DNA from: Chloroflexota bacterium
GTDB lineage: Bacteria > Chloroflexota > Anaerolineae > Anaerolineales > UBA4823
Assembly (NCBI GenBank): GCA_029265355.1
Contig: JAJUJL010000002.1
Location: 248,001-312,000, forward strand
Direction of reading: 5' to 3'
DNA length: 64,000 nucleotides
Numbering within the stretch: the first letter of the stretch is position 1; every line of letters starts with the position of its first letter. Position numbers and translations under genes: made by a program. Positions 18,141 to 25,355 of the stretch are shown here, in pieces. The notes beneath the pieces were generated by a model that was not told the origin of the DNA, did not search any database, and saw nothing but the letters and a program-made list of their open reading frames with translations.

Positions 18141-18515
18141 CTAGCGAGGTGGGAATTCCACATCGCGCTGGCGTTCGATTTCAATCCCAGCGCCTTTAGA
18201 AAACGGTATCGCGCCAGGCTTCACCACGCGCAGTTGCACCCGCTGTACCGAAGGCTGCTCCAGGCAGAGGGCAGCCAGATCTTCTGCCAATGCCTCCAGG
18301 GTATGCCTGGAAGACTGCTCAACCGATTTTTGGAGAGCGTTAGCTAAGGCGCTATAGTCTAAACTGGTGTCGTCCAATGAGTCGCTGGCTGCTGTGCGGC
18401 GGATATCGGTAAACAGCGACACATCCACCAGGATGCGCTGTGGCGCCTGGCGCTCCCAGTCGTAGACGCCGATGACGCCTCGGGCTTCCAGTTCTAGAAT
18501 GAAAATTCGATCCAT
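18141..18515 (-). CDS. folB: Dihydroneopterin aldolase
   Basis: The 124-residue protein makes 6-hydroxymethyl-7,8-dihydropterin from dihydroneopterin. Family marks are ELEARGVIGVYDWERQAPQRILVDV at the N-terminus, LDYSALANAL with the substrate-contact Tyr, TLEALAEDLAALCL, and VVKPGAI with the catalytic Lys. Length is typical. It pairs functionally with the convergent folE and lies 6 bases downstream of the DUF302 gene on the minus strand. Confidence 0.93.
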   Translation of the reverse strand: MDRIFILELEARGVIGVYDWERQAPQRILVDVSLFTDIRRTAASDSLDDTSLDYSALANALQKSVEQSSRHTLEALAEDLAALCLEQPSVQRVQLRVVKPGAIPFSKGAGIEIERQRDVEFPPR

Positions 18516-18521
18516 ACAGGG

Positions 18522-18932
18522 CTAATTGCTCAGCAATTTTATAGAAACTCTCTCCAGTTTCTCTCGGGCTTCCTGGGCCACACGGGCGAGCTCAGCGCTT
18601 TCCGCCAGTTGACCAACCATCATCATAGCCAAAGGATTTGCGATGCGGACAATGGAGGTGTCTTGTTCCACGGCCTCAACGGTCACATTGCATGGCAGCA
18701 TCAAACCAACGACCGGGTCGGCAGTTAAGGCGCGGTGCGCCAACGGCGGGTTGCAGGCGCCCAATATGACATAAGGACGAATATCTTTGCCCAATTTCTC
18801 TTTCAGAGTGGCCTTCACATCAATGCGCGTCAGCACGCCAAAGCCTTCGCTCTTCAAGGCTTGCGTAACACGCTCCAGAGCCTCTTCGTAAGGCATGTCC
18901 AGCTTTACCTCAAGGCCGAGTTCTTCTTTCAT
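18522..18932 (-). CDS. DUF302-family protein
   Basis: The 136-residue soluble protein has the DUF302 core: SEGFGVLTRIDVKATLKEKLGKDIRPYVILGACNPPLAHRAL followed by VVGLMLPCNVTVEAVEQDTSIVRIANP. GACNPPLA and LPCNV are the family's hallmark segments, each with one Cys. Function is unknown, though such genes often sit near metal or redox genes. ATG at 18932 is chosen because GGAGGAACC lies just before it; the 18 extra codons upstream look noncoding. It is the first gene of a short minus-strand unit with folB. Confidence 0.85.
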   Translation of the reverse strand: MKEELGLEVKLDMPYEEALERVTQALKSEGFGVLTRIDVKATLKEKLGKDIRPYVILGACNPPLAHRALTADPVVGLMLPCNVTVEAVEQDTSIVRIANPLAMMMVGQLAESAELARVAQEAREKLERVSIKLLSN

Positions 18933-19031
18933 GGTTCCTCCGAATGTTGAAATCTTTGTTTGTGTGCATTGATAAGCGCTTGCCAATTCTTAGATGCAAT
19001 GCTGGCCATTGGGTTACAGCAATTGGATTCT

Positions 19032-19778
19032 TTAAGCCTGCTCCAGGTGAGTCTTTGGCGGCAGCCGTCCGAGCATCCATACGCTGGCGACCAAAACGAG
19101 CGTGGCGAGAAGTTGATCCACTCGGAGACCCGCGACAAATAGTGCACTATCGGCGCGAAACGCCTCGACCAGCAGACGCAGCGCAGCGTAGGACGCCGCG
19201 AAGCGCAGAAAATATTCACCCAGGTGATCGTAATTGACGCGTTGATGACTCGGCCAAAAGTAAATCAAAATCAACAGTGCGCCAAGGATTTCGTATATCT
19301 GCGTTGGGTGTCGCTTGGCGCTGAACAGTTCGATCGCCCAGGGAAGGTTGGTTTCGGTACCAAAGAAATTGCCAGAAGCGAGGTGGCTGACGCCCAGGCC
19401 AATTGCCAGCACCGCTGCGAGCGGAGTGATCGAATCCAGAAGAGGCCAGGAGGATAGATTGCGCTTCTGAGCATAGATCGCACTGACGATCATGGCAGCG
19501 AAGATCCCACCGGGCAGGTCCAATAGGGAGGGATTCAACGAGATCAGGGATACCGGGCTTTCTATGAAAGCTGCTGGATAGCGGAGGACATAAAGCAGGC
19601 GTGCTCCCGCGATGCTTGCGACCAACACGATTGCAACCAGGTTGTAGAGGTGGCTTGGGTCAATGCCGCGCGAAAGTGAATGTTTTTCGGCCAGAGAGAG
19701 TCCTAACCAGAGGGCAATCAGGAGCGCAAGGCCGGGAGTTTGGATGGCAAGTGGGCCAATGTTCAGTACTGGCAGCAT
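19032..19778 (-). CDS. lgt: Divergent Lgt-family (prolipoprotein diacylglyceryl transferase) membrane protein
   Basis: The 248-residue polytopic protein has the Lgt layout: PLAIQTPGLALLIALWLGL, IAGARLLYVL, RHPTQIYEILGALLI and a final AFRADSALFVAGLRVDQLLATLVL. Several catalytic landmarks are changed. The HGG loop reads LPGGIFAA (no His). RIGNFxNGE reads ASGNFFGTE, which keeps Asn and Glu but loses the Arg. The following loop is shorter. It may be an altered transferase or a non-lipidating homologue. Its start overlaps the stop of the upstream TlpA gene by one base. The nearby genes encode lipoproteins, which fits an Lgt-type role. Confidence 0.75.
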   Translation of the reverse strand: MLPVLNIGPLAIQTPGLALLIALWLGLSLAEKHSLSRGIDPSHLYNLVAIVLVASIAGARLLYVLRYPAAFIESPVSLISLNPSLLDLPGGIFAAMIVSAIYAQKRNLSSWPLLDSITPLAAVLAIGLGVSHLASGNFFGTETNLPWAIELFSAKRHPTQIYEILGALLILIYFWPSHQRVNYDHLGEYFLRFAASYAALRLLVEAFRADSALFVAGLRVDQLLATLVLVASVWMLGRLPPKTHLEQA

Positions 19779-20335
19779 TATGGATCCTTTTCAATCAGTT
19801 GTTCAGCCCGCACTCTCAGCAGCGCCTCTGCCATGGGTCCTCCAACCACCACATCTTGAATGATGCCTGCTCGATCGACAAAGAATGTGGTGGGCATTGC
19901 CTGCAGTTGATAGAGAGATGAGACTTCCCCATCCTGATCGAGCAGAATAGGAAAAGTGAGATTCAGGGAAGATGCAAAATCCAAGGCAGTTTGCAGTTCA
20001 TCTTGATGGGTGGTGTTGATCGCCAGTATGACCAGGCCATCCGCTTGATAATCCTGGTACACCCTCTCTAAGGCAGGCATCTCGGCCCGGCATGGTGGAC
20101 ACCACGATGCCCACAAGTTGATGATGACTGGTTTGCCCCGCAGATCTTGCAGGGTGTAGAGCGTGCCATCTGTCGCTGAAAGGGTGAAATTCGGTGCGGC
20201 AAACGATGTGCGCGGTAATGGCAGAGTCGTGTAGGAACTGCTGCCAGGGGGTATTCTCGTCAACCAAATCCAGCCTGAAGCTGCCAGCAAACATGCCAAG
20301 GCGAGCAAATTATAGCGGCGTTGTCGATGCGTCAT
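19778..20335 (-). CDS. TlpA/ResA-type membrane-anchored thioredoxin
   Basis: The 185-residue protein has an N-terminal signal anchor (YNLLALACLLAASGWIWL) and an extracytoplasmic thioredoxin fold with WASWCPPCRAEMPALE (C79 and C82) and the cis-Pro loop QAMPTTFFVDRAG. Such proteins reduce disulfides in exported proteins or apocytochromes and are themselves reduced by CcdA; a ccdA gene lies at 27991. It is coupled to the Lgt-like gene and divergent from the lipoprotein pair at 20533, across a 197-base gap. Confidence 0.88.
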   Translation of the reverse strand: MTHRQRRYNLLALACLLAASGWIWLTRIPPGSSSYTTLPLPRTSFAAPNFTLSATDGTLYTLQDLRGKPVIINLWASWCPPCRAEMPALERVYQDYQADGLVILAINTTHQDELQTALDFASSLNLTFPILLDQDGEVSSLYQLQAMPTTFFVDRAGIIQDVVVGGPMAEALLRVRAEQLIEKDP

Positions 20336-20532
20336 AGGATAAGTTTACGGGGAAGCCAATGGTGTGTCAAGGAATGGCGTATACGTAAAATTCATACCAG
20401 AAATTTGGCAAGAAGGCATGTTATCATTGGCCTTGCTGCGCCTGCACTGCGCTGGAGAACACCAGAGAAGCATTTGAACTCTGTGAACGAGGCGCATTAT
20501 TTTGAATCACTGATGTATGATGGATCTATGAC

Positions 20533-21540
20533 ATGTTCGATGCACACTTTCCAGGCTGGTTGAGTTATCCGCCCCGTTATAACATCCTGTCGAAGCGCCA
20601 ATCCTTGTGGTGGCTGGTGCTCTTGATACTGGCTGTGGGGGTTTCTGGATGCAGGTTGAATATGCCGGGAGCTCAAGAAGCCACACCCACAATTGCTCCA
20701 GCCACAGAAAAGCTGATCACCCCAATCGCGACAAGCTACCCAGCCCCTGCAGGAGAAGTAGAAGCTGCGCCGACTGGCTATCCGGCTCCAGAAATCGGCG
20801 CCACGAATACCGCGGTTGCCTATCCTGGTCCACAGCAATCCGAAGCATCCCCACCTGCCGCCACCATACCGCCAACCGTCACTCCCATGTCCTCACCACG
20901 CCCGACGACAGTCCAGGCGGATGCGACTCTCCAACCGACGGACACTGCCGCTGGCGCTTATCCTGCGCCTCAAATACAGGTCACTTTGACTTCGACAGCA
21001 ATGGGATACCCGGGGCCGCCAGATACCCCGTTGCCAGAAGCGCTGCCTCTTCAGGGCGCGGCCACTTCTTCGCCTTATCCCGGCCCTCAACCCAGCATTA
21101 CACCGCTTCCGTTCACCGCCCAAACGCCGGAAATGACGAGAGGTGTTGCTGGCACAGCCACCGGCACAGTCATCGTGGAAACTCCCACGCCAACACTCTC
21201 GCCGACTGTGGTGCGAACGGTTTTTCAAGCCAGCGATCCAGCCGATTTCAAGCTGGTTTCTGGCAGGTACCAATTGCTCACGTTCTATGCCACCTGGGCG
21301 CCAGATAGCGATGTGATGGCGCCTGTCATTTACAATCTTGAAGGCAAGTATGGGAATCGAATTGGCTTTGTCTATTTGAACCTGGATGATCCGGCGAACA
21401 GCATTTTCAAAGAGATGTTGAGCTCGCGATTGCCTCCCGCGTTTTACTTGTTGGATGCTCAAGGGAGGGTTGTCGATTCATGGTTTGGCAGGATAAGCCT
21501 GGCAGAGTTGGATAGCGTGTTGAGGACAATTTCACCTTAA
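20533..21540 (+). CDS. Lipoprotein with YPxP-repeat linker and cysteine-less thioredoxin-like domain
   Basis: The 335-residue protein has a signal helix ending in the lipobox VSGC (Cys40), a long Pro/Thr/Ala-rich linker (residues about 45-225), and a C-terminal thioredoxin-like domain. The linker contains six copies of a YPAP or YPGP motif. The domain aligns with the protein encoded next (residues about 235-335 against YLDIDDPAND... of the neighbour), but the active site reads WAPDS. Both redox Cys are replaced (A256, S259). It is therefore a surface-anchored, redox-dead thioredoxin-like protein, perhaps a binding partner. The 24-residue n-region is long, so the true start may be downstream. 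It lies 13 bases before its paralogue. Confidence 0.8.
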   Translation: MFDAHFPGWLSYPPRYNILSKRQSLWWLVLLILAVGVSGCRLNMPGAQEATPTIAPATEKLITPIATSYPAPAGEVEAAPTGYPAPEIGATNTAVAYPGPQQSEASPPAATIPPTVTPMSSPRPTTVQADATLQPTDTAAGAYPAPQIQVTLTSTAMGYPGPPDTPLPEALPLQGAATSSPYPGPQPSITPLPFTAQTPEMTRGVAGTATGTVIVETPTPTLSPTVVRTVFQASDPADFKLVSGRYQLLTFYATWAPDSDVMAPVIYNLEGKYGNRIGFVYLNLDDPANSIFKEMLSSRLPPAFYLLDAQGRVVDSWFGRISLAELDSVLRTISP

Positions 21541-21553
21541 TGGAGTAAAGCTC

Positions 21554-22126
21554 ATGATGAGATGTGTGAGAATCGCATTACCGGTACTATTGATAGTGGT
21601 GGTCTCAGCTTGCACTGGCAGCCAGGCTGGGCCAGCGGCTGTGGACGTTGCTTCCGAAAATGTGAGCGCAGCGCCTACATTGCCAGCGACGGCAGGCGTG
21701 CAAGTCGCTGAGACAACACCCCTACATCCAGCATCGCCGGAAGCAACAGCGACTGACTTGCCGGATGCAGAGCCTGGTCCGAAACCTACGCCACGCCCTG
21801 CCATGGAGGCGTCACCTCCGGATAGCGTCCAACTTGCTTCTGGAAAAGTCCAATTAGTGGAATTCTTCGCATTCTGGTGAGCGACCTGCCGCAGCATTGC
21901 CCCCATCGTGCATGGGTTAGAAGCTGAGTATGCCAATCGCATCATCTTTTCGTATCTGGATATCGATGATCCCGCAAACGATGAATTCAAACAGCAACTA
22001 GGGTATCGCTACCAACCCCATTTATTTTTATTGGATGCAGATGGCAATGTCCTAGATCAATGGGTCGGTCCAGTCACGCGTGAAGAGCTGGAGATGGCGT
22101 TTCAAGACGCTTTGGTCGATCAATGA
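21554..22126 (+). CDS. Thioredoxin-like lipoprotein with in-frame TGA at the active site: candidate selenoprotein (UxxC)
   Basis: ATG 21554 (GGAG eight bases upstream) starts a lipoprotein with lipobox VSAC (Cys20) and a Pro/Ala/Thr-rich linker. A thioredoxin-like domain begins VQLVEFFAFW. Codon 109 is TGA (21878-21880). The same frame then continues ATCRSIAPIVHGLEAEY...YLDIDDPAND...LFLLDADGNVLDQWVG to TGA at 22126, giving 190 residues. Thioredoxins have W-C-x-x-C here, so the TGA replaces exactly the first redox Cys while the second (C112) is kept. No other stop or frameshift is present. I infer selenocysteine insertion. A nonsense mutation or sequencing error is the alternative, and an automatic annotation would end the gene at 21880. 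Confidence 0.72.
21892..21926 (+). promoter_or_regulatory. SECIS-like hairpin downstream of the in-frame TGA
   Basis: Starting 11 bases after the TGA, CAGC (21892-21895) pairs with GCTG (21923-21926). Above a symmetric 6/6 internal loop, CCCAT (21902-21906) pairs with ATGGG (21912-21916). The apical loop is CGTGC, with G in second position 28 bases after the TGA. Bacterial SECIS elements are short stems in this range with a G among the first loop bases. The stem is modest, so this is suggestive only. Confidence 0.5.
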
Positions 22127-22204
22127 GATGCATAGCACCGCGCGGAGAGGAGAAACTTACCCGCCCGATGCTTTAGGGCTTTAGCTTTTGATCAAGATCG
22201 GCGC

Positions 22205-22232
22205 TTGACATTTGCAGAGAACAGGTTATAAT
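22205..22232 (+). promoter_or_regulatory. Consensus sigma-70 promoter of the copper operon
   Basis: Perfect TTGACA (22205-22210) and perfect TATAAT (22227-22232) hexamers are separated by 16 bases. This is the best promoter match in the window, as expected for a repressor-controlled operon. Confidence 0.88.
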
Positions 22233-22237
22233 CATCA

Positions 22238-22265
22238 TACCCTACCCCCGTGGGGGGGGATGGGA
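22238..22265 (+). promoter_or_regulatory. Probable CsoR operator (C-tract/G-tract pseudo-palindrome)
   Basis: TACCCTACCCCC is followed by GT and then GGGGGGGGATGGG. This matches the TACCC...GGGTA-like G/C-tract inverted repeats bound by CsoR-family repressors. It covers the expected transcription start just downstream of the -10 box, so bound repressor would block initiation. Confidence 0.75.
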
Positions 22266-22288
22266 AGGATGACGATTGGCGGATTACG

Positions 22289-22558
22289 ATGAAACATGAA
22301 AGCGCACAGCGCCGTTTGAAAACAATCCAGGGCCACTTGCGCGGCATCCAACGAATGGTTGATGAAGAGGCTTACTGTATCGACATCATCCGCCAAATTC
22401 AAGCGGTGCAGGCGGCTCTGGCAAAAGTGAGCACGCTCATCCTCGAGGAGCATCTAAATTCCTGCCTGATCACCGCTGTGAGAGGTGATAATCCCGATGA
22501 ACGTGAGCGTGTGCTGAAAGAAATCGCGGATGTATTCGCTGCGACTTCTGGCAAGTAG
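22289..22558 (+). CDS. csoR: CsoR-family copper-sensing repressor
   Basis: The 89-residue all-helical DUF156 protein begins MKHESAQRRLKTIQGHLRGIQRMVDEEAYCIDIIRQIQAVQAAL and continues EEHLNSCLITAV. The Cu(I)-ligand set of CsoR is intact: Cys in AYCIDI, then His and Cys in HLNSC. Copper binding releases the repressor from the G-tract operator upstream, inducing copZ and copA. ATG 22289 begins where the family fold begins; the longer frame from 22250 would start within the operator. A different metal or sulfur signal is possible, but the neighbours argue for copper. Confidence 0.9.
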   Translation: MKHESAQRRLKTIQGHLRGIQRMVDEEAYCIDIIRQIQAVQAALAKVSTLILEEHLNSCLITAVRGDNPDERERVLKEIADVFAATSGK

Positions 22559-22592
22559 TAGTATCCCAATCCCACTTTTTTTGGAGGTAACC

Positions 22593-22799
22593 ATGACCAC
22601 TGTAACTTATAGCATCCCCAACATTTCCTGCATGCATTGCGTGCATACAATCCAGACCGAAGTGGGTGATCTGGAAGGCGTCGCCTCGGTGGTGGCGAAC
22701 AAGGATAACCGCACCGCGACGATCACCTTCAATGAGCCTGCCACGGAAGAAAAGATCAAGGCTTTACTGGCCGAAATCAATTATCCAGTCGCTAACTGA
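22593..22799 (+). CDS. copZ: CopZ-like copper chaperone (HMA domain)
   Basis: The 68-residue single heavy-metal-associated domain has the metal-binding loop ISCMHCVHTIQTEV (CxxC) and the usual fold ending AEINYPVAN. It carries Cu(I) to the P-type ATPase encoded next. TTGGAGGT lies just before ATG 22593. It is 34 bases after csoR, and a stable hairpin separates it from copA, which may give it a higher expression level. Confidence 0.9.
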   Translation: MTTVTYSIPNISCMHCVHTIQTEVGDLEGVASVVANKDNRTATITFNEPATEEKIKALLAEINYPVAN

Positions 22800-22822
22800 A
22801 CAACCGATCTCGGTGAGTGACG

Positions 22823-22868
22823 CAGCGCAGTCTGCCTGGCGGGTGCTTCCGGCAGGCGCACTGCGCTG
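22823..22868 (+). promoter_or_regulatory. Intergenic hairpin between copZ and copA
   Basis: CAGCGCAGT (22823-22831) pairs with ACTGCGCTG (22860-22868), and inside it GCCTG (22834-22838) pairs with CAGGC (22853-22857). There is no T-tract. It looks like an mRNA processing or stability element, or a partial attenuator, that sets copZ above copA. Confidence 0.6.
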
Positions 22869-22892
22869 ATTAATTACAGGTGTGGAGCAATT

Positions 22893-25349
22893 ATGGCAGA
22901 AATTAAGCAAGTAACATTACCGGTTACTGGAATGACCTGCGCCAACTGCGTGGCCACAGTGGAACGTAACCTCAAGAAAGTCGGCGGCGTGCACTCTGCC
23001 GTGGTCAACCTGTCATCCGAGAGAGCCACGGTAGATTTTGACCCATCCCAGACGGGATTGGATGCATTGATTGGCCGCATCCAGCGCGCTGGCTATGATG
23101 TAGCCACTGGCGAGGCTGATTTGCTTGTGCGCCGGATGAGCGATGACAACGATGCACGCCGCCTGGAGAAATCCCTGGCTGCGCTGGAAGGCGTGCGTAG
23201 CGTCCAGGTGAGCTTCACGACGGAAAGAGCCCGCGTCGAATATATTCCCACCCTGGTTTCGCAAGCAGAAATCCGCAAAGCGATCACCGATGCGGGCTTC
23301 GAGGCGGTTGAGGTCGGGGGACAGGGGGAAGATGTCGAAGCCCTGGCGAGGGAGGCGGAGATCCAACAGCAGCGCAAGTATTTGATCATCGGGTTGCTCT
23401 TGACAGTGCCGCTTTTCATTTTCTCGATGGGGCGCGACCTTGGGTTATTGCCCATACCAGCGCACGCCTCGTGGGCAAACTGGGTCATGCTGGCAATGGC
23501 AACGCCGGTGCAGTTTTACGTGGGCTGGCAATATTACGTCGGTGCATTCAAGGCGCTGCGCAATCGTTCTGCGAACATGGATGTGCTGATTGCGATGGGC
23601 TCATCGGCGGCATATTTCTACTCTTTGCCGATCACCTTTGGCTTATTGCATGGGCATGTGTATTTCGAAACCGCGGCGGTCATCATCACTTTGATCAAGC
23701 TGGGTAAGTTTTTGGAGGCGCGCGCCAAAGGGCGCACCAGCGAAGCGATCAAGAAATTGATGGGTCTGCAGGCGAAGATGGCGCGCATCGAGCGCAATGG
23801 TGAAGAGCTGGATGTCAACATCGATGATGTGCGGGTTGGCGATATCGTGCTGGTTCGACCGGGTGAAAAGATACCTGTGGACGGTGTGGTGATAGCCGGG
23901 CGCAGCACGGTGGATGAGTCCATGCTGACCGGAGAATCGCTGCCCGTGGAAAAACGGCCTGGAGATGTGGTTATCGGCGCCACGCTCAATAAACTGGGGT
24001 TGATCAAATTCGAAGCCACCAAAGTGGGCAAAGAAACTGCGCTGGCCCAGATCATTCGCCTGGTCGAAGAGGCCCAGGGGAGTAAAGCGCCTATCCAAAA
24101 ACTGGCTGATCAGGTTTCAGCGATCTTTGTGCCCATCGTCATTGGCATCGCACTGGTTACGTTTTTAGTGTGGTATTTCTTCGTGCCAATGCCAGCCGGT
24201 GCAGACCTCAGCCCTTTCACACGGGCGTTGATCAATATGGTCGCTGTCCTGGTGATTGCTTGCCCGTGTGCGATGGGTTTGGCAACACCTACGGCAGTCA
24301 TGGTCGGTACAGGGAAGGGCGCAGAGCTGGGTATTTTGTTGCGCTCGGGGGAAGCTCTCGAGCGAGCCGGGCGGGTGACTACGGTGGTTTTGGACAAGAC
24401 GGGCACCCTGACGAGAGGCCAGCCAGCCGTGACAGAGATCATCCCTGCCAGCGACCGATTATCAAGTCGTGAGCTGTTGAGACTGGCGGCGTCGGTTGAG
24501 CGCGGGAGCGAGCATCCCTTGGGGGAAGCACTCTTGGCTGAAGCTGGCAACATGGGGCTTTCGCTCGCTGAACCAGAAGGCTTCCAGGCGCAGGTCGGGC
24601 ATGGTGTGACAGCCGAAGTCGAAGGACACAGGGTGCTGGTGGGCAACCTGCGGATGATGACCAGCCTGGGGTTGGATTTGAACGGTTTGAGCGGGCAGAT
24701 CGAGCGCTTGCAAGCAGAGGCCAAGACGGCAATCCTGGTCGCAGTGGGCGATTCACCTGAACATCAAGCCGTTGTCGAGGGTGTGATCGCCGTGGCAGAT
24801 ACTCTCAAGGAAGGGTCGGCTGAAGCAATTGCCGATCTACAGGCAATGGGATTGAAAATTGTGATGATCACCGGCGATAATCGCCAGACTGCTGAAGCAA
24901 TCGCCCGCCAGGTTGGTTTGAGAATTGGGCAAGGCGGGGTGAATATTCTCGCCGAAGTGCTGCCGGGCGACAAGGCGAGCGAGATTAAGCGACTGCAAGC
25001 GGCAGGCGAGGTCGTAGCAATGGTTGGTGATGGGATCAACGATGCTCCAGCGTTGGCCCAGGCGGATGTTGGCATTGCTATCGGCACTGGCACGGACGTC
25101 GCCATGGCGGCAGCTCCAGTCACCCTAATCAGCGGCGACCTGCGAGGTGTTTCCAGAGCGATCCGCCTCTCTCGGCAAACGCTGCGCACGATCAAGCAGA
25201 ATCTCTTTTGGGCGTTCTTTTACAACGTCATTTTGATACCCGCTGCAGCGATGGGTTTGCTCAACCCTATGTTGGCAGCCGGGGCGATGGCTTTCTCCAG
25301 CGTATTTGTGGTGACCAATAGCTTGAGATTGAAGAATCTCAAGGTGTAG
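22893..25349 (+). CDS. copA: Copper-exporting P1B-type ATPase CopA
   Basis: The 818-residue membrane ATPase has two N-terminal HMA domains. The first keeps GMTCANC. The second (residues about 75-145, [18 protein letters not shown]) has the fold but no CxxC, so it cannot bind metal in the usual way. The core is complete: TGES actuator loop ([10 protein letters not shown]), membrane CPC ([13 protein letters not shown]), phosphorylation site D501 in [18 protein letters not shown] nucleotide-binding motif and [20 protein letters not shown] hinge. It exports Cu(I) under csoR control. Confidence 0.95.
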   Translation: MAEIKQVTLPVTGMTCANCVATVERNLKKVGGVHSAVVNLSSERATVDFDPSQTGLDALIGRIQRAGYDVATGEADLLVRRMSDDNDARRLEKSLAALEGVRSVQVSFTTERARVEYIPTLVSQAEIRKAITDAGFEAVEVGGQGEDVEALAREAEIQQQRKYLIIGLLLTVPLFIFSMGRDLGLLPIPAHASWANWVMLAMATPVQFYVGWQYYVGAFKALRNRSANMDVLIAMGSSAAYFYSLPITFGLLHGHVYFETAAVIITLIKLGKFLEARAKGRTSEAIKKLMGLQAKMARIERNGEELDVNIDDVRVGDIVLVRPGEKIPVDGVVIAGRSTVDESMLTGESLPVEKRPGDVVIGATLNKLGLIKFEATKVGKETALAQIIRLVEEAQGSKAPIQKLADQVSAIFVPIVIGIALVTFLVWYFFVPMPAGADLSPFTRALINMVAVLVIACPCAMGLATPTAVMVGTGKGAELGILLRSGEALERAGRVTTVVLDKTGTLTRGQPAVTEIIPASDRLSSRELLRLAASVERGSEHPLGEALLAEAGNMGLSLAEPEGFQAQVGHGVTAEVEGHRVLVGNLRMMTSLGLDLNGLSGQIERLQAEAKTAILVAVGDSPEHQAVVEGVIAVADTLKEGSAEAIADLQAMGLKIVMITGDNRQTAEAIARQVGLRIGQGGVNILAEVLPGDKASEIKRLQAAGEVVAMVGDGINDAPALAQADVGIAIGTGTDVAMAAAPVTLISGDLRGVSRAIRLSRQTLRTIKQNLFWAFFYNVILIPAAAMGLLNPMLAAGAMAFSSVFVVTNSLRLKNLKV

Positions 25350-25355
25350 GAATGA

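Noticed and set aside
20607-21308. 233-residue open frame overlapping the YPxP lipoprotein
   Set aside because: Low-complexity shadow of the repeat-rich linker in another frame; Cys/His/Arg-rich without a domain.
21554-21880. A complete 108-residue protein ending at the TGA, with an unrelated short gene at 21908-22126
   Set aside because: The thioredoxin-like domain spans the TGA in one frame and matches the upstream paralogue on both sides, so splitting it breaks a single domain.
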